A stretch of DNA of 50,613 nt from Chitinophagaceae bacterium (lineage in GTDB: Bacteria > Bacteroidota > Bacteroidia > Chitinophagales > Chitinophagaceae): NCBI GenBank assembly GCA_016787135.1, contig JAEUVK010000051.1, positions 1 to 50,613 of the forward strand, in the 5' to 3' direction. Every line of letters begins with the position of its first letter. The stretch's first letter is position 1. A program made the position numbers and the translations under genes. Of the stretch, positions 34,613 to 42,705 are shown piece by piece. Under the pieces are notes generated by a model. That model made no database searches. It was not told the DNA's origin and saw nothing but the letters and a program-made list of their open reading frames with translations.

Positions 34613-34644
34613 TATGATGAAAAAATCAAATAAAAATCATACAC

Positions 34645-35682
34645 ATGAAAAAAGTTTATGCTTATGCGATCGGTGCTGTGCTGATATCATCTTCTGTTTT
34701 TATATCACAAGGGTGTACCAAAGAAACAAATTCAGATGATGAACTGGTCGGCAACTGGAAGAGGATCGACGACTTTGAAGGACTGGCAAGAAGTGAAGCC
34801 GTGAGTTTTACCATCGGAGATTATGGATATATCACCACAGGATCAAGCTCGTCCGATCGTTTCCGCGATCTGTGGGAATACAATACTTCATTAAGATATT
34901 GGACACAAAAAGCTAATCTGCCCGGTGATGCGAGAAACTCAGCTGTTGCTTTTTCTATCGGTACAAAAGCTTATGTAGGTACCGGCTACAACGGCTCAGC
35001 AAGGCTGAATGATTTCTGGGAATATGATCAAACATTGAATACATGGACACAGAAAGCTGATTTTGGTGGCAGTGCAAGATACAATGCCATTGCATTTGCT
35101 ATAAACGGAAAAGGATATGTCGGCTGCGGTTATGACGGAAATTACCTGAAAGATATATGGGAATTCACTCCCGGCAGCACCAGCGCCGACCCCGGTACCT
35201 GGGTCCAAAAAGCCAGTGTGGGGGGGTCAAAAAGATCGGCAGCTATTGCATTTGTTATCAATAATACCGGCTATGTAATGGGGGGTGAAAATAACGGCGA
35301 GATACAACAGGATCTCTGGTCGTATGATGCCACTGCCAATACATGGACTGAGAAGACAAAAGTGTATAACTATTCAGATGACGACTCATATGATGACGAT
35401 TACGGAACGATCCCGCGTCAGAATGGAGTAGCCTTTGTCATCGACAATTACGTTTACCTGTCAACAGGTGAAAACAGTTCCATTAACTCCACTACATGGC
35501 AATACAACGCTACTACAGACAGGTGGCTACAAAAGACCGGTTTTGAAGGAACAGGAAGGACAGGTGCCGTTGGTTTTACTTTGAATGGCCGTGGCTTTGT
35601 GCTTACAGGCAGAAGCGGTTCACTCGTCATGGATAATGCATATGAACTTCTTCCGGATGATGAACAGGTAGATAATGACTAA
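34645..35682 (+). CDS. Kelch-repeat beta-propeller lipoprotein
   Basis: A 345-residue lipoprotein (lipobox SQGC, Cys24). At least six kelch blades follow, each with a G-x-Y/G-Y-x-x-G-G/T-G core and a W-x-Y...W-x-x-K end, for example AYVGTGYNGSARLNDFWEYD. An acidic loop rich in Asp (residues about 241-252) interrupts the propeller between blades four and five. Such propellers bind proteins, glycans or serve as periplasmic sensors. It is the first gene of an operon in which DUF4907, a sensor kinase and a response regulator overlap successively. That suggests it acts with the two-component system or is its autoregulated output. Confidence 0.82.
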   Translation: MKKVYAYAIGAVLISSSVFISQGCTKETNSDDELVGNWKRIDDFEGLARSEAVSFTIGDYGYITTGSSSSDRFRDLWEYNTSLRYWTQKANLPGDARNSAVAFSIGTKAYVGTGYNGSARLNDFWEYDQTLNTWTQKADFGGSARYNAIAFAINGKGYVGCGYDGNYLKDIWEFTPGSTSADPGTWVQKASVGGSKRSAAIAFVINNTGYVMGGENNGEIQQDLWSYDATANTWTEKTKVYNYSDDDSYDDDYGTIPRQNGVAFVIDNYVYLSTGENSSINSTTWQYNATTDRWLQKTGFEGTGRTGAVGFTLNGRGFVLTGRSGSLVMDNAYELLPDDEQVDND

Positions 35683-36040
35683 ACAGCATAATATAACAGT
35701 GATAGCAGTCGCTGCAGTTATTTCTGCGGTTACAAGTTTTTACATAGTAAAAAACAATACTAAAAAAGGAGGACATATAATCAAAGCAAGAGTTTTCCCG
35801 GTTTTGAATGGCTGGGGATATGATATCCTGGTGGATGACTCATTGTTCATACGCCAGGAATCTGTCCCCGTTATTACAGGAAAAAATGGTTTTTCAAAAA
35901 AAGAATATGCCGAAAAAACAGCCGAATTGATAATTAACAAAATGAAAAGAGGAGAGCACCCGGTGGTCACTACTTTTGAACTCGAACATATACTTTCCGT
36001 CAATAAACTGCAGCATGACCGATCGGGTGCAACCCAATAG
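35675..36040 (+). CDS. DUF4907 small exported protein
   Basis: A 121-residue protein with an N-terminal helix (residues 8-24) acting as signal anchor. It then has the DUF4907 pattern: GWGYDILVDDSLFIRQESVP, VITGKNGFSKKEYAEKTAEL and a TTFEL element. It lies in the periplasm and its function is unknown. The ATG overlaps the kelch stop by 8 bases and its own end overlaps the kinase start by 26 bases, indicating coupled translation. Pairing of DUF4907 with kelch proteins recurs in Bacteroidota, as far as recalled. Confidence 0.78.
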   Translation: MTKQHNITVIAVAAVISAVTSFYIVKNNTKKGGHIIKARVFPVLNGWGYDILVDDSLFIRQESVPVITGKNGFSKKEYAEKTAELIINKMKRGEHPVVTTFELEHILSVNKLQHDRSGATQ

Positions 36041-37316
36041 TTTTTTGCTTACACTTTTTGGATTTGAAAAAACAAGAAGTAAGTGGCACATCCTGCTGAT
36101 CGTGCTGATCCATGCTGCCGGATGGTGTCTTTTATTCCTTCTGCCGGTATTACTTTATCCTGTACGGGTCAATGACCAGCGTTTTATAATCCGTGAACTG
36201 GTAGATAAATCTGTATTGGTTGCTTTGTTCTATATTAACTTTTACTGGCTGATACCGCGGTTCTTTGAACGAAAAAGATACATTACATATAGTCTCCTGG
36301 CCATCCTGGCATTTTTTATTTATCTCCTGCAGAATGTAGCTGTCAGGGTCCGTTATTTCCCCCGTCCGGAAGGTCCCTTTAAATTTATTCAGTTGATGGG
36401 GCCATCGCAGGAAAGGCCAGATTCATTAATAACAAATGTCATGTTCAGCAACACGCAGGGTGTCAATAGCGTCAGCTCATACAGGGATTCCGCTATTGGG
36501 ACCGGCGGTTCTTTCGAACGACCGGTGCTGATCCAAAATCGTGACCGTCTTAACAGCATTATGCCCCGTTTTTCATTAAGGGAGCCGGGCGTCTTCGGAA
36601 TACCAAAAGGGATGTGGCTCATGACACTGAATAATGCCATCAGCTCATTTGCTTTATTATTATTAATGGGAGGGTTTTTCAGGCTTGCTTATTCTTTTAT
36701 CCGTAACCAGAATGAGAAGAAAGCCCTGGAAAACGCCAACCTGAATGCAGAAGTGAATTTTCTGAAATCACAGATCAACCCCCATTTTCTTTTCAATACC
36801 CTCAACAGTATTTATGCGCAGGCACACTCACGTTCTGACAATACAGAATTTTCCATTTTAAAGTTATCAGAGCTTCTGCGTTATGTATTGTATGATTCAG
36901 GAGAAAACAAAGTGGAGCTGACAAAAGATATCCAATACATCAATAATTATATCGATCTGCAGAAGATGCGGCTCTCATCCAAAGTAAAGATCCGGTATTC
37001 AGTAAAAGGTGATCTGAAGGGATACAACATCGCCCCACTCCTTCTCATCACATTTATTGAAAATGCATTCAAGCATGGTATCAGTTACACCCACGCCTCT
37101 GTCATCAATATTGAAATAGATGTTTTTGAAGAAACATTAACAATGCTGATCAGTAACCCAGTGGTCGAAAGAAATAGTTTTGCTGTGGGTGGTCTTGGAT
37201 TAAAGAATGTAACCCGAAGACTCGACCTGCTGTATCCCGGTAAATACCTGCTGGATGTTCACAACGACGATTACCTGCACATCGTTAACTTAAAACTCGA
37301 TCTGAAAAATGATTAA
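36015..37316 (+). CDS. LytS-type sensor histidine kinase
   Basis: A 433-residue membrane histidine kinase of the His_kinase/LytS family. Four hydrophobic segments lie at about 25-45, 62-80, 93-110 and 200-220, with a periplasmic loop of about 90 residues between the third and fourth. The phosphoacceptor motif KSQINPHFLFNTLNSIYAQ is present, as is the N-box LLLITFIENAFKHGI and the final G-box GGLGLKNVTRRLDLLYPG. The start is ATG 36015 inside the DUF4907 gene; an in-frame TTG at 35976 was not chosen. It overlaps the response regulator start by 8 bases. The signal may come from the kelch/DUF4907 proteins of the same operon (inference). Confidence 0.9.
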   Translation: MTDRVQPNSFLLTLFGFEKTRSKWHILLIVLIHAAGWCLLFLLPVLLYPVRVNDQRFIIRELVDKSVLVALFYINFYWLIPRFFERKRYITYSLLAILAFFIYLLQNVAVRVRYFPRPEGPFKFIQLMGPSQERPDSLITNVMFSNTQGVNSVSSYRDSAIGTGGSFERPVLIQNRDRLNSIMPRFSLREPGVFGIPKGMWLMTLNNAISSFALLLLMGGFFRLAYSFIRNQNEKKALENANLNAEVNFLKSQINPHFLFNTLNSIYAQAHSRSDNTEFSILKLSELLRYVLYDSGENKVELTKDIQYINNYIDLQKMRLSSKVKIRYSVKGDLKGYNIAPLLLITFIENAFKHGISYTHASVINIEIDVFEETLTMLISNPVVERNSFAVGGLGLKNVTRRLDLLYPGKYLLDVHNDDYLHIVNLKLDLKND

Positions 37317-38013
37317 CTGCTTACTGATAGATGACGAACCACTGGCATTGCAACTGCTGGAAGATTTTGTAAAAAAAACTCCTTACCTGAAACTGACCGG
37401 AAAATTTGAAGAGCCATTGCAGGCACTGCCACTGATCGAATCGCAACAGGTGGACCTTTTATTCCTTGATATAAAAATGCCTGATATTACCGGCATTGAT
37501 TTTTTTAAATCACTTTCACATAGACCGGAAGTGATATTCACTACGGCCTACAGTGAATATGCTATCGATGGTTTTGAGTTAAAAGCAATGGACTACTTAC
37601 TGAAACCTGTTTCTTTTGAAAAATTCATCACAGCCACCAATCGTGTAAAAGAATATATCGATTATAAAAACAACCGGGACACAAAAGCCAATGAGTACTT
37701 TTTCATCAACGTATCTCATAAGCTGCATAAGATATTTTACAACGACATCCTGTATCTTGAAGGTTACAAAGACTATACAAAGGTTTATCTGAGTACTGCT
37801 GCCTCCCCTTTGCTTATCCTTCATAACCTGAAATACTTTGAGGACCTACTGGACCAGCACGAATTCATCAGGATCCACAGGTCATATATTGTTCCTATCA
37901 GTAAAGTTAATACTGCCTCCAGGAAATCAGTAACTATACAGTCCGCCTCTTTGCCCGTCAGTGATAATTACCGGGATGGTTTCTTTGCTATTATTGAAAA
38001 ATATGCCAAATAA
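37309..38013 (+). CDS. LytTR-family response regulator
   Basis: A 234-residue regulator. The receiver domain (1-120) carries the acidic pocket IDDEP and phosphoacceptor Asp54 (LFLDIKMPDITG), the conserved Thr-Ala in FTTAYSEYA and Lys in LLKPVSFEKF. The LytTR DNA-binding domain (about 135-232) follows, with ILYLEGYKDYTKVY and FIRIHRSYIV. It is the partner of the overlapping LytS kinase. Targets may include its own operon, since the leader has an inverted repeat; this is unproven. Confidence 0.93.
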   Translation: MINCLLIDDEPLALQLLEDFVKKTPYLKLTGKFEEPLQALPLIESQQVDLLFLDIKMPDITGIDFFKSLSHRPEVIFTTAYSEYAIDGFELKAMDYLLKPVSFEKFITATNRVKEYIDYKNNRDTKANEYFFINVSHKLHKIFYNDILYLEGYKDYTKVYLSTAASPLLILHNLKYFEDLLDQHEFIRIHRSYIVPISKVNTASRKSVTIQSASLPVSDNYRDGFFAIIEKYAK

Positions 38014-38221
38014 CAAGTGTCCGGAATAATTATCTGGCTGTTTCCATTCTGGTTGATCCAATTACTTTAAAGAACGATTATGTATAAAAACAACAGGTTC
38101 GTCTGCGTTAACCTGCTGCTCATCTTTTCCTGACAGCTATTGGTATATTTTCATAAAGTTGCAGCTCTTTATTGCGAAGGAAACCCCGAATTTGGCGTTC
38201 TAATTTCCTAAAATAACAACT

Positions 38222-38722
38222 ATGCAAATAAAGAATCAAAGATGGCATCATGTAACTATTGCCGTAGCGATGGCTGTGTCAGTTCTGCCAGGTCCGTCCT
38301 CGCTGGCACAAGGGCCGGATCGTGGTTTTCCTCCACCGGGCGGACAAGGTGAGTCATTCCGTAATCAGAAAATAACACCTGATGAAATAGCAGAAAAAGA
38401 AAGTAAATGGATGAAGAAAAAGCTCAAACTGAATAAAGACCAGTTGCAAAAAGTAAAAGCGATCAATTCTGTATATGCCTTTAAGCGGCAGGATTATCTA
38501 TCGGCGATGGGTCCCGGGAATGAAGGATCCAGAAAAAAGATGATGGAGAGGCTGGTTACTCTCGATAGAGAAAAAGATGAAGAACTGCGAAAAGTGTTTT
38601 CACAAAAGCAATATGATCTCTATGTAAAGAAAAAGGTTGAATTAGACCAGCAGGTCAGATCAGCCGAAGGTAGTGACAGCAATCTCTCCCCGCCTCCGCC
38701 GCCCGACGGGAATTTTGAATGA
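38222..38722 (+). CDS. Spy/CpxP-like periplasmic protein
   Basis: A 166-residue exported protein (signal peptide about 1-29, ending SLAQG). Proline/glycine-rich ends flank a helical, charged centre with a KWMKKKLKLNKDQLQKVKAI segment and an LDREKDEELRKVFSQKQYDLY segment. This is the layout of the LTxxQ/Spy chaperone-like family of periplasmic stress proteins. It lies 208 bases after the response regulator gene and ends in a strong terminator. It could be a target of that regulator, but no promoter was found to support this. Confidence 0.68.
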   Translation: MQIKNQRWHHVTIAVAMAVSVLPGPSSLAQGPDRGFPPPGGQGESFRNQKITPDEIAEKESKWMKKKLKLNKDQLQKVKAINSVYAFKRQDYLSAMGPGNEGSRKKMMERLVTLDREKDEELRKVFSQKQYDLYVKKKVELDQQVRSAEGSDSNLSPPPPPDGNFE

Positions 38723-38759
38723 AATATACTTGCACGATATAAAAGTTCAATGACGACAA

Positions 38760-38789
38760 GGCCCCTTTAAAAAAAGGGGCCGTTTGTTT
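38760..38789 (+). terminator. Rho-independent terminator of the Spy-like gene
   Basis: GGCCCCTTT (38760-38768) pairs with AAAGGGGCC (38773-38781) around AAAA, followed by GTTTGTTTA. It is a strong GC stem. Confidence 0.8.
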
Positions 38790-39209
38790 AAGTAAACTCT
38801 AACCATTAAACCATGAAAAAAGTACAGCGGCAGGGCGTAATGTTTGCTTCCCGCCTAAACGCTATCAACCGACAGCACCTCATGTACATTACGATGAAAA
38901 TGAATTTGAGAGTATCTTATACTATTTAACGAAAAGAAACGGTGAATATTTATTGCTCTGTTTTATAATAGATGAAATGCCCCTTTGTACCGACATAGCT
39001 CCCTGTTTTTTCAGTTCATAAAAAAATCATAGTAAAAAGGAAAAATAACCCCACCTTCTCCTCTTCGCAGGCATCTGTCTGTTTATTGAATCGTTTCATC
39101 ATTCGATCAGGGTCAATGGCAGATTATGATACTATCAATTCAAATACGCAATAAACTTTTCCTTTTTATGCCGTCCAATGATGCATGTTTATTCAATAAA
39201 TGAAACACC
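38790..39209 (+). other. Non-coding, A/T-rich stretch before the APS kinase gene
   Basis: About 420 bases without a convincing gene. A 38-codon frame at 38813-38929 begins MKKVQRQGVMF but has no family resemblance or clear promoter. The rest contains A/T-rich tracts and no hairpin or repeat of note. A -7 box for cysC was not identified. Confidence 0.5.
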
Positions 39210-39794
39210 ATGATCATTCAATTCTGTGGTTTGTCCGGTGCAGGCAAGACAACACTGGCCCATGCTGTAAAAGCAAAGTTGTGTAAACACCGTTTACACG
39301 TTGAAATAATTGATGGCGACGAATACCGGGAAACACTATGCAAGGGGCTCGGGTTTTCAAAAAATGACCGCTATGAAAACATAAGAAGGATGGCCTTTGT
39401 AGCTGGCAAACTCTCACAGCATGGCATTATTTCGATCATATGTGCGATCAATCCCTATGACCATATAAGAAAGGAGATTCGGGTAACATACCGCCATGTT
39501 CTGACCGTTCATATAGACTGTTCCATTCAGGTGCTGCAACAAAGAGACACCAAAGGTCTTTACAGAAGAGCTATGTTACCTGACGGCCATCCTGAAAAGA
39601 TCAGTAATCTCACAGGGATCAATGATCCGTTTGAGGTTCCGGATGATCCTGATCTCCATATCAATACGGAAGGCAGTTCGCCGGAAGTATGTTCAGTAAA
39701 GGTCGCTGAATTTATTTTGCAGCATATTTTCCATACCAGGGTCATTCAGCTTGAATTTGGAAGTATGTCCGGGCGTAAAGCGTCATCCCTATAA
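39210..39794 (+). CDS. cysC: Adenylyl-sulfate (APS) kinase
   Basis: A 194-residue kinase that phosphorylates adenosine 5'-phosphosulfate to PAPS. The P-loop is GLSGAGKT (7-14), and the substrate pocket carries DGDEYRETL and GLGFSKNDRYENIRR. The later segment KGLYRRA, with the PFEVPDDPDLHINT end, matches CysC. No ATP sulfurylase (cysD/cysN or sat) gene is in the window. The sulfotransferase gene 8 bases downstream would consume PAPS, which supports sulfation rather than assimilation as the purpose. Confidence 0.9.
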   Translation: MIIQFCGLSGAGKTTLAHAVKAKLCKHRLHVEIIDGDEYRETLCKGLGFSKNDRYENIRRMAFVAGKLSQHGIISIICAINPYDHIRKEIRVTYRHVLTVHIDCSIQVLQQRDTKGLYRRAMLPDGHPEKISNLTGINDPFEVPDDPDLHINTEGSSPEVCSVKVAEFILQHIFHTRVIQLEFGSMSGRKASSL

Positions 39795-39802
39795 ATATTT
39801 GT

Positions 39803-40678
39803 ATGCATTCCAAAATCCTTATAATAGCCGGCATGCACCGTTCAGGTACTTCACTGGTTACTCAATGGCTGTACCGATGCGGTCTTTTCATTGGTGAGGA
39901 GCTTTTGACAGCCAACATAGGAAATATGGACGGGCACTTTGAAGACAAAGACTTTTTACATCTGCATGAACGCTTTCTTAAAGAAAGAAAAATGCCTGAT
40001 ACAGGGTTTACAGATAAGATCATCCCCCCGCTGACAATAGCAGAAAAAGAATTACTGGAACGAATGATCGAAAAGAAAAATAATACCAATAAAGAATGGG
40101 GATGGAAGGAGCCCCGCACCTGTTTATTCCTCGATGTATATCATGAACTTATTCCATCAGCCTATTATTTGTTTGTGGTCCGCGATTTCAATACTACTGT
40201 AAATTCCATGCTCACCAGGGAATATAAGCTGTATATAAAAAAGATACAGGGCAAAAGAGGGTTATCAAAACTGAAATGGATGCTGTTCAAAAGAAAAAGC
40301 ATGGAAGGTCTCTACAGGGAAAAAGCAGAGTATTTTCTGAAAATATGGATCAATTATTATGAGCATATACTTTACCATGTACGGCTGCTATCTCAAAGCA
40401 AGTTTATGATCGTTCATTACTCATATATGCTACAAAACAGCGGGTATGCTTTTGCCCGTCTTAAAAATGACTGGAGATTTTCTCTGAATTATATCCCGTT
40501 TTCAGCAGTATATAAAAAAGATCTGCTGAGCGAGGTAAAAGACATCAGCCCCTGGATCAGAGACCTATCATTAATGAAAAAAGCAAGAGCAACAGAACAA
40601 GCCATACAGGAATTGTTTGAAGAATCGGTAAAAGTAGGAATTCCTGCTGGCCCTGATCAGCTTACAGGTACCGCTTGA
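39803..40678 (+). CDS. Sulfotransferase family protein
   Basis: A 291-residue enzyme with the PAPS-binding 5' loop near the N-terminus (IAGMHRSGTSLVTQW, residues 8-22), a middle WGWKEPRTCLFLD block and the 3'-phosphate-binding VVRDFNTTVNSML. This is the family pattern of sulfotransferases that transfer sulfate from PAPS to a glycan, lipid or small molecule; the acceptor is unknown. It follows the APS kinase gene by 8 bases. Its 3' end overlaps the opposite-strand oxidoreductase gene by 17 bases. Confidence 0.82.
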   Translation: MHSKILIIAGMHRSGTSLVTQWLYRCGLFIGEELLTANIGNMDGHFEDKDFLHLHERFLKERKMPDTGFTDKIIPPLTIAEKELLERMIEKKNNTNKEWGWKEPRTCLFLDVYHELIPSAYYLFVVRDFNTTVNSMLTREYKLYIKKIQGKRGLSKLKWMLFKRKSMEGLYREKAEYFLKIWINYYEHILYHVRLLSQSKFMIVHYSYMLQNSGYAFARLKNDWRFSLNYIPFSAVYKKDLLSEVKDISPWIRDLSLMKKARATEQAIQELFEESVKVGIPAGPDQLTGTA

Positions 40679-42506
40679 TCTCATCGACCAATTCTGTCTT
40701 GGTGATCGGCACACCCATTATCTTGTTATAGCCCTTTGCATCGACGAAATAAACATCACGGATGATCTTTATCAATTGCCCGTTATTGATCTCGGGTATC
40801 AATACCGTATCAAAATTCTTAATGATATCACCCAGGTTTTTGGGAAACGGCCGAACATAGCGTAGGTGTGCATGCGCCACCGGATGTCCTTGGGCCAGCA
40901 ATTCAGCTACGGCAGATTTGATAGCGCCATACGTAGAACCCCATCCTAAGACCAGCACTTTTCCTTTTTCAGGACCGTTATCAATTTTCTGTTCGGGAAT
41001 ATATTCAGCGATCTTATCTACTTTTTCCTGCCTGATCTTTATCATCAACTGGTGGTTCTCCGGTTCATAATTCACATTACCGGTGATATTCTGTTTCTCC
41101 AGCCCGCCGATACGGTGTTCGAGGCCCGGAGTACCGGGCACTGCCCAGGGACGGGTTAGTTTTTCATCCCTCAGGTAAGGCATAAATTTTTCTTCCCCAT
41201 GACCCAGCTCTGTTTTGAACTTCACCGGTATAGCCGGCAGATCGTCAGCCTTAGGGAATTTCCATGGTTCAGCACCATTGGCAATATAACCATCGCTTAA
41301 GAAGATCACCGGAGTCATATGTTGCACAGAAATTCGAACAGCTTCATATACTGCATCAAAACAATCGGCAGGTGTAGAAGCTGATACAACCGGCATCGGG
41401 CATTCGCCATTTCTGCCATAATACGCCTGTAACAGGTCGGATTGTTCCGTCTTGGTAGGCAAACCGGTTGATGGTCCCCCACGCTGAATATTGACGATCA
41501 CCAACGGGATCTCCAGCATCACGGCCAATCCCATTGCCTCTGTTTTCAATGCCATACCGGGACCAGAAGTAGTAGTAACACCTAATGCTCCTCCATAAGC
41601 AGCCCCGATAGATGAAGCAATAGCTGCAATTTCATCTTCAGCCTGGAAAGTCCGTACACCGAAATTCTTATGCCGGCTCAGTTCATGCAAAATATCTGAT
41701 GCCGGTGTGATAGGATAAGAGCCGAGAAATAATGGCAACCCGCTTTTTTGGGAAGCAGCTATCAAACCATACGCTACGGCCTGGTTACCCATCATAGAAC
41801 GATAGGTACCCGGCTGCATCTTTGCCTTTTCTACTTTATAGGTGGTGGTGAAAGTTTCGGTAGTATCTCCGTAGTTGTAACCCGCCTGCAACACTTTCAC
41901 GTTGCTATCGAATATATCCGGTTTCTTGCCAAACTTATCTTTCAGGAAAGAAATAGTATTATCCATATCACGGCCATACATCCAGTACAGGAAGCCAAGT
42001 ACAAACATATTCTTGGCCCTGTCCTTTTCCTTCATCCCCATCGTGAAATCCTTCAGTGCCTCTCTCGTCATCTTGGTCACGTCCATCTTTATCACTTCAT
42101 AATTATCCAGGCTGCCATTCTCCAATGGGTTTTCGCCTTCCGGGTAATTGGCAAGGCGAAGGTTCTTATTGTCAAAACCATCTGTGTTGACTATGATCTT
42201 ACCGCCTTTCTTGATGGCTGTCAGGTTCGCCTTCAATGCGGCGGCATTCATGGCTACCAGCACATCACAGGCATCCCCGGGGGTATATACCCTGTCTGAT
42301 GAGAACCGTAACTGGAAACCACTCACACCGGGCAGTGTGCCCTGCGGCGCCCTGATCTCGGCCGGGAAATCCGGAAAGGTTGAAAGGTCAATGCCGAGTA
42401 AGGCTGTATTATTAGTAAACTGTGTTCCTGTCAACTGCATGCCATCACCACTGTCTCCGGCAAATTTTATGACAACATCGTTCAGTACTTCCTGCTTGCG
42501 GGCCAT
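40662..42506 (-). CDS. korA: 2-oxoacid:ferredoxin oxidoreductase, alpha subunit (KorA-like, gamma-alpha fusion)
   Basis: A 614-residue protein from ATG 42506; an upstream in-frame ATG at 42572 would add 22 residues but lies before the promoter. The N-terminal 190 residues are the gamma-type domain (VIKFAGDSGDGMQLTGTQFT), followed by the alpha domain (GNQAVAYGLIAA, GSYPITPASDILHEL, FQAEDEIAAIASSIGAAYGG, TTSGPGMALKTEA). It should catalyse CoA- and ferredoxin-dependent oxidation (or reductive carboxylation) of 2-oxoglutarate or a related 2-oxoacid together with a TPP-binding beta subunit. That beta subunit (korB) is not present in the window. Confidence 0.9.
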   Translation of the reverse strand: MARKQEVLNDVVIKFAGDSGDGMQLTGTQFTNNTALLGIDLSTFPDFPAEIRAPQGTLPGVSGFQLRFSSDRVYTPGDACDVLVAMNAAALKANLTAIKKGGKIIVNTDGFDNKNLRLANYPEGENPLENGSLDNYEVIKMDVTKMTREALKDFTMGMKEKDRAKNMFVLGFLYWMYGRDMDNTISFLKDKFGKKPDIFDSNVKVLQAGYNYGDTTETFTTTYKVEKAKMQPGTYRSMMGNQAVAYGLIAASQKSGLPLFLGSYPITPASDILHELSRHKNFGVRTFQAEDEIAAIASSIGAAYGGALGVTTTSGPGMALKTEAMGLAVMLEIPLVIVNIQRGGPSTGLPTKTEQSDLLQAYYGRNGECPMPVVSASTPADCFDAVYEAVRISVQHMTPVIFLSDGYIANGAEPWKFPKADDLPAIPVKFKTELGHGEEKFMPYLRDEKLTRPWAVPGTPGLEHRIGGLEKQNITGNVNYEPENHQLMIKIRQEKVDKIAEYIPEQKIDNGPEKGKVLVLGWGSTYGAIKSAVAELLAQGHPVAHAHLRYVRPFPKNLGDIIKNFDTVLIPEINNGQLIKIIRDVYFVDAKGYNKIMGVPITKTELVDEIKRYL

Positions 42507-42527
42507 CGTTAGCTTTTTTTTGAGATG

Positions 42528-42535
42528 CAAATTTA
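42528..42535 (-). promoter_or_regulatory. -7 box of the korA promoter
   Basis: On the minus strand a perfect TAAATTTG lies 21 bases before ATG 42506. No clear TTG at -33 was found. Confidence 0.5.
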
Positions 42536-42705
42536 AGATAGTAAAGGTTGTAATGGTACGTGATTTTGGCAAAAAGCCGAAATAAAAAAAGCAGCTCCGG
42601 GCATGATTGTCATCAGCATCTTTTACCTTTTTTTAACCCGCCGGATTTGCAAAGAAGCATAGCAGTTCTATAATTTCAATAGCGAAACAAATCACCATCA
42701 ATTTT

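Larger units (their letters stand above)
34310..34644 (+). other. Non-coding divergent region between the DUF4270 and kelch genes
   Basis: This is a 335-base gap between divergently transcribed genes. It holds a perfect -7 box for the kelch gene (34506-34513), an ATCT/AGAT hairpin at about 34531-34545 and a 9-bp hairpin at 34591-34612. No open reading frame of significance is seen. Confidence 0.6.

Noticed and set aside
38813..38929. 38-codon frame starting MKKVQRQGVMF
   Set aside because: No promoter box, no conserved motif and it lies directly after a terminator; kept only as a note in the non-coding stretch.
41748..42299. 183-codon plus-strand frame opposite korA
   Set aside because: Antisense shadow of a well-conserved enzyme; the translation is not protein-like.
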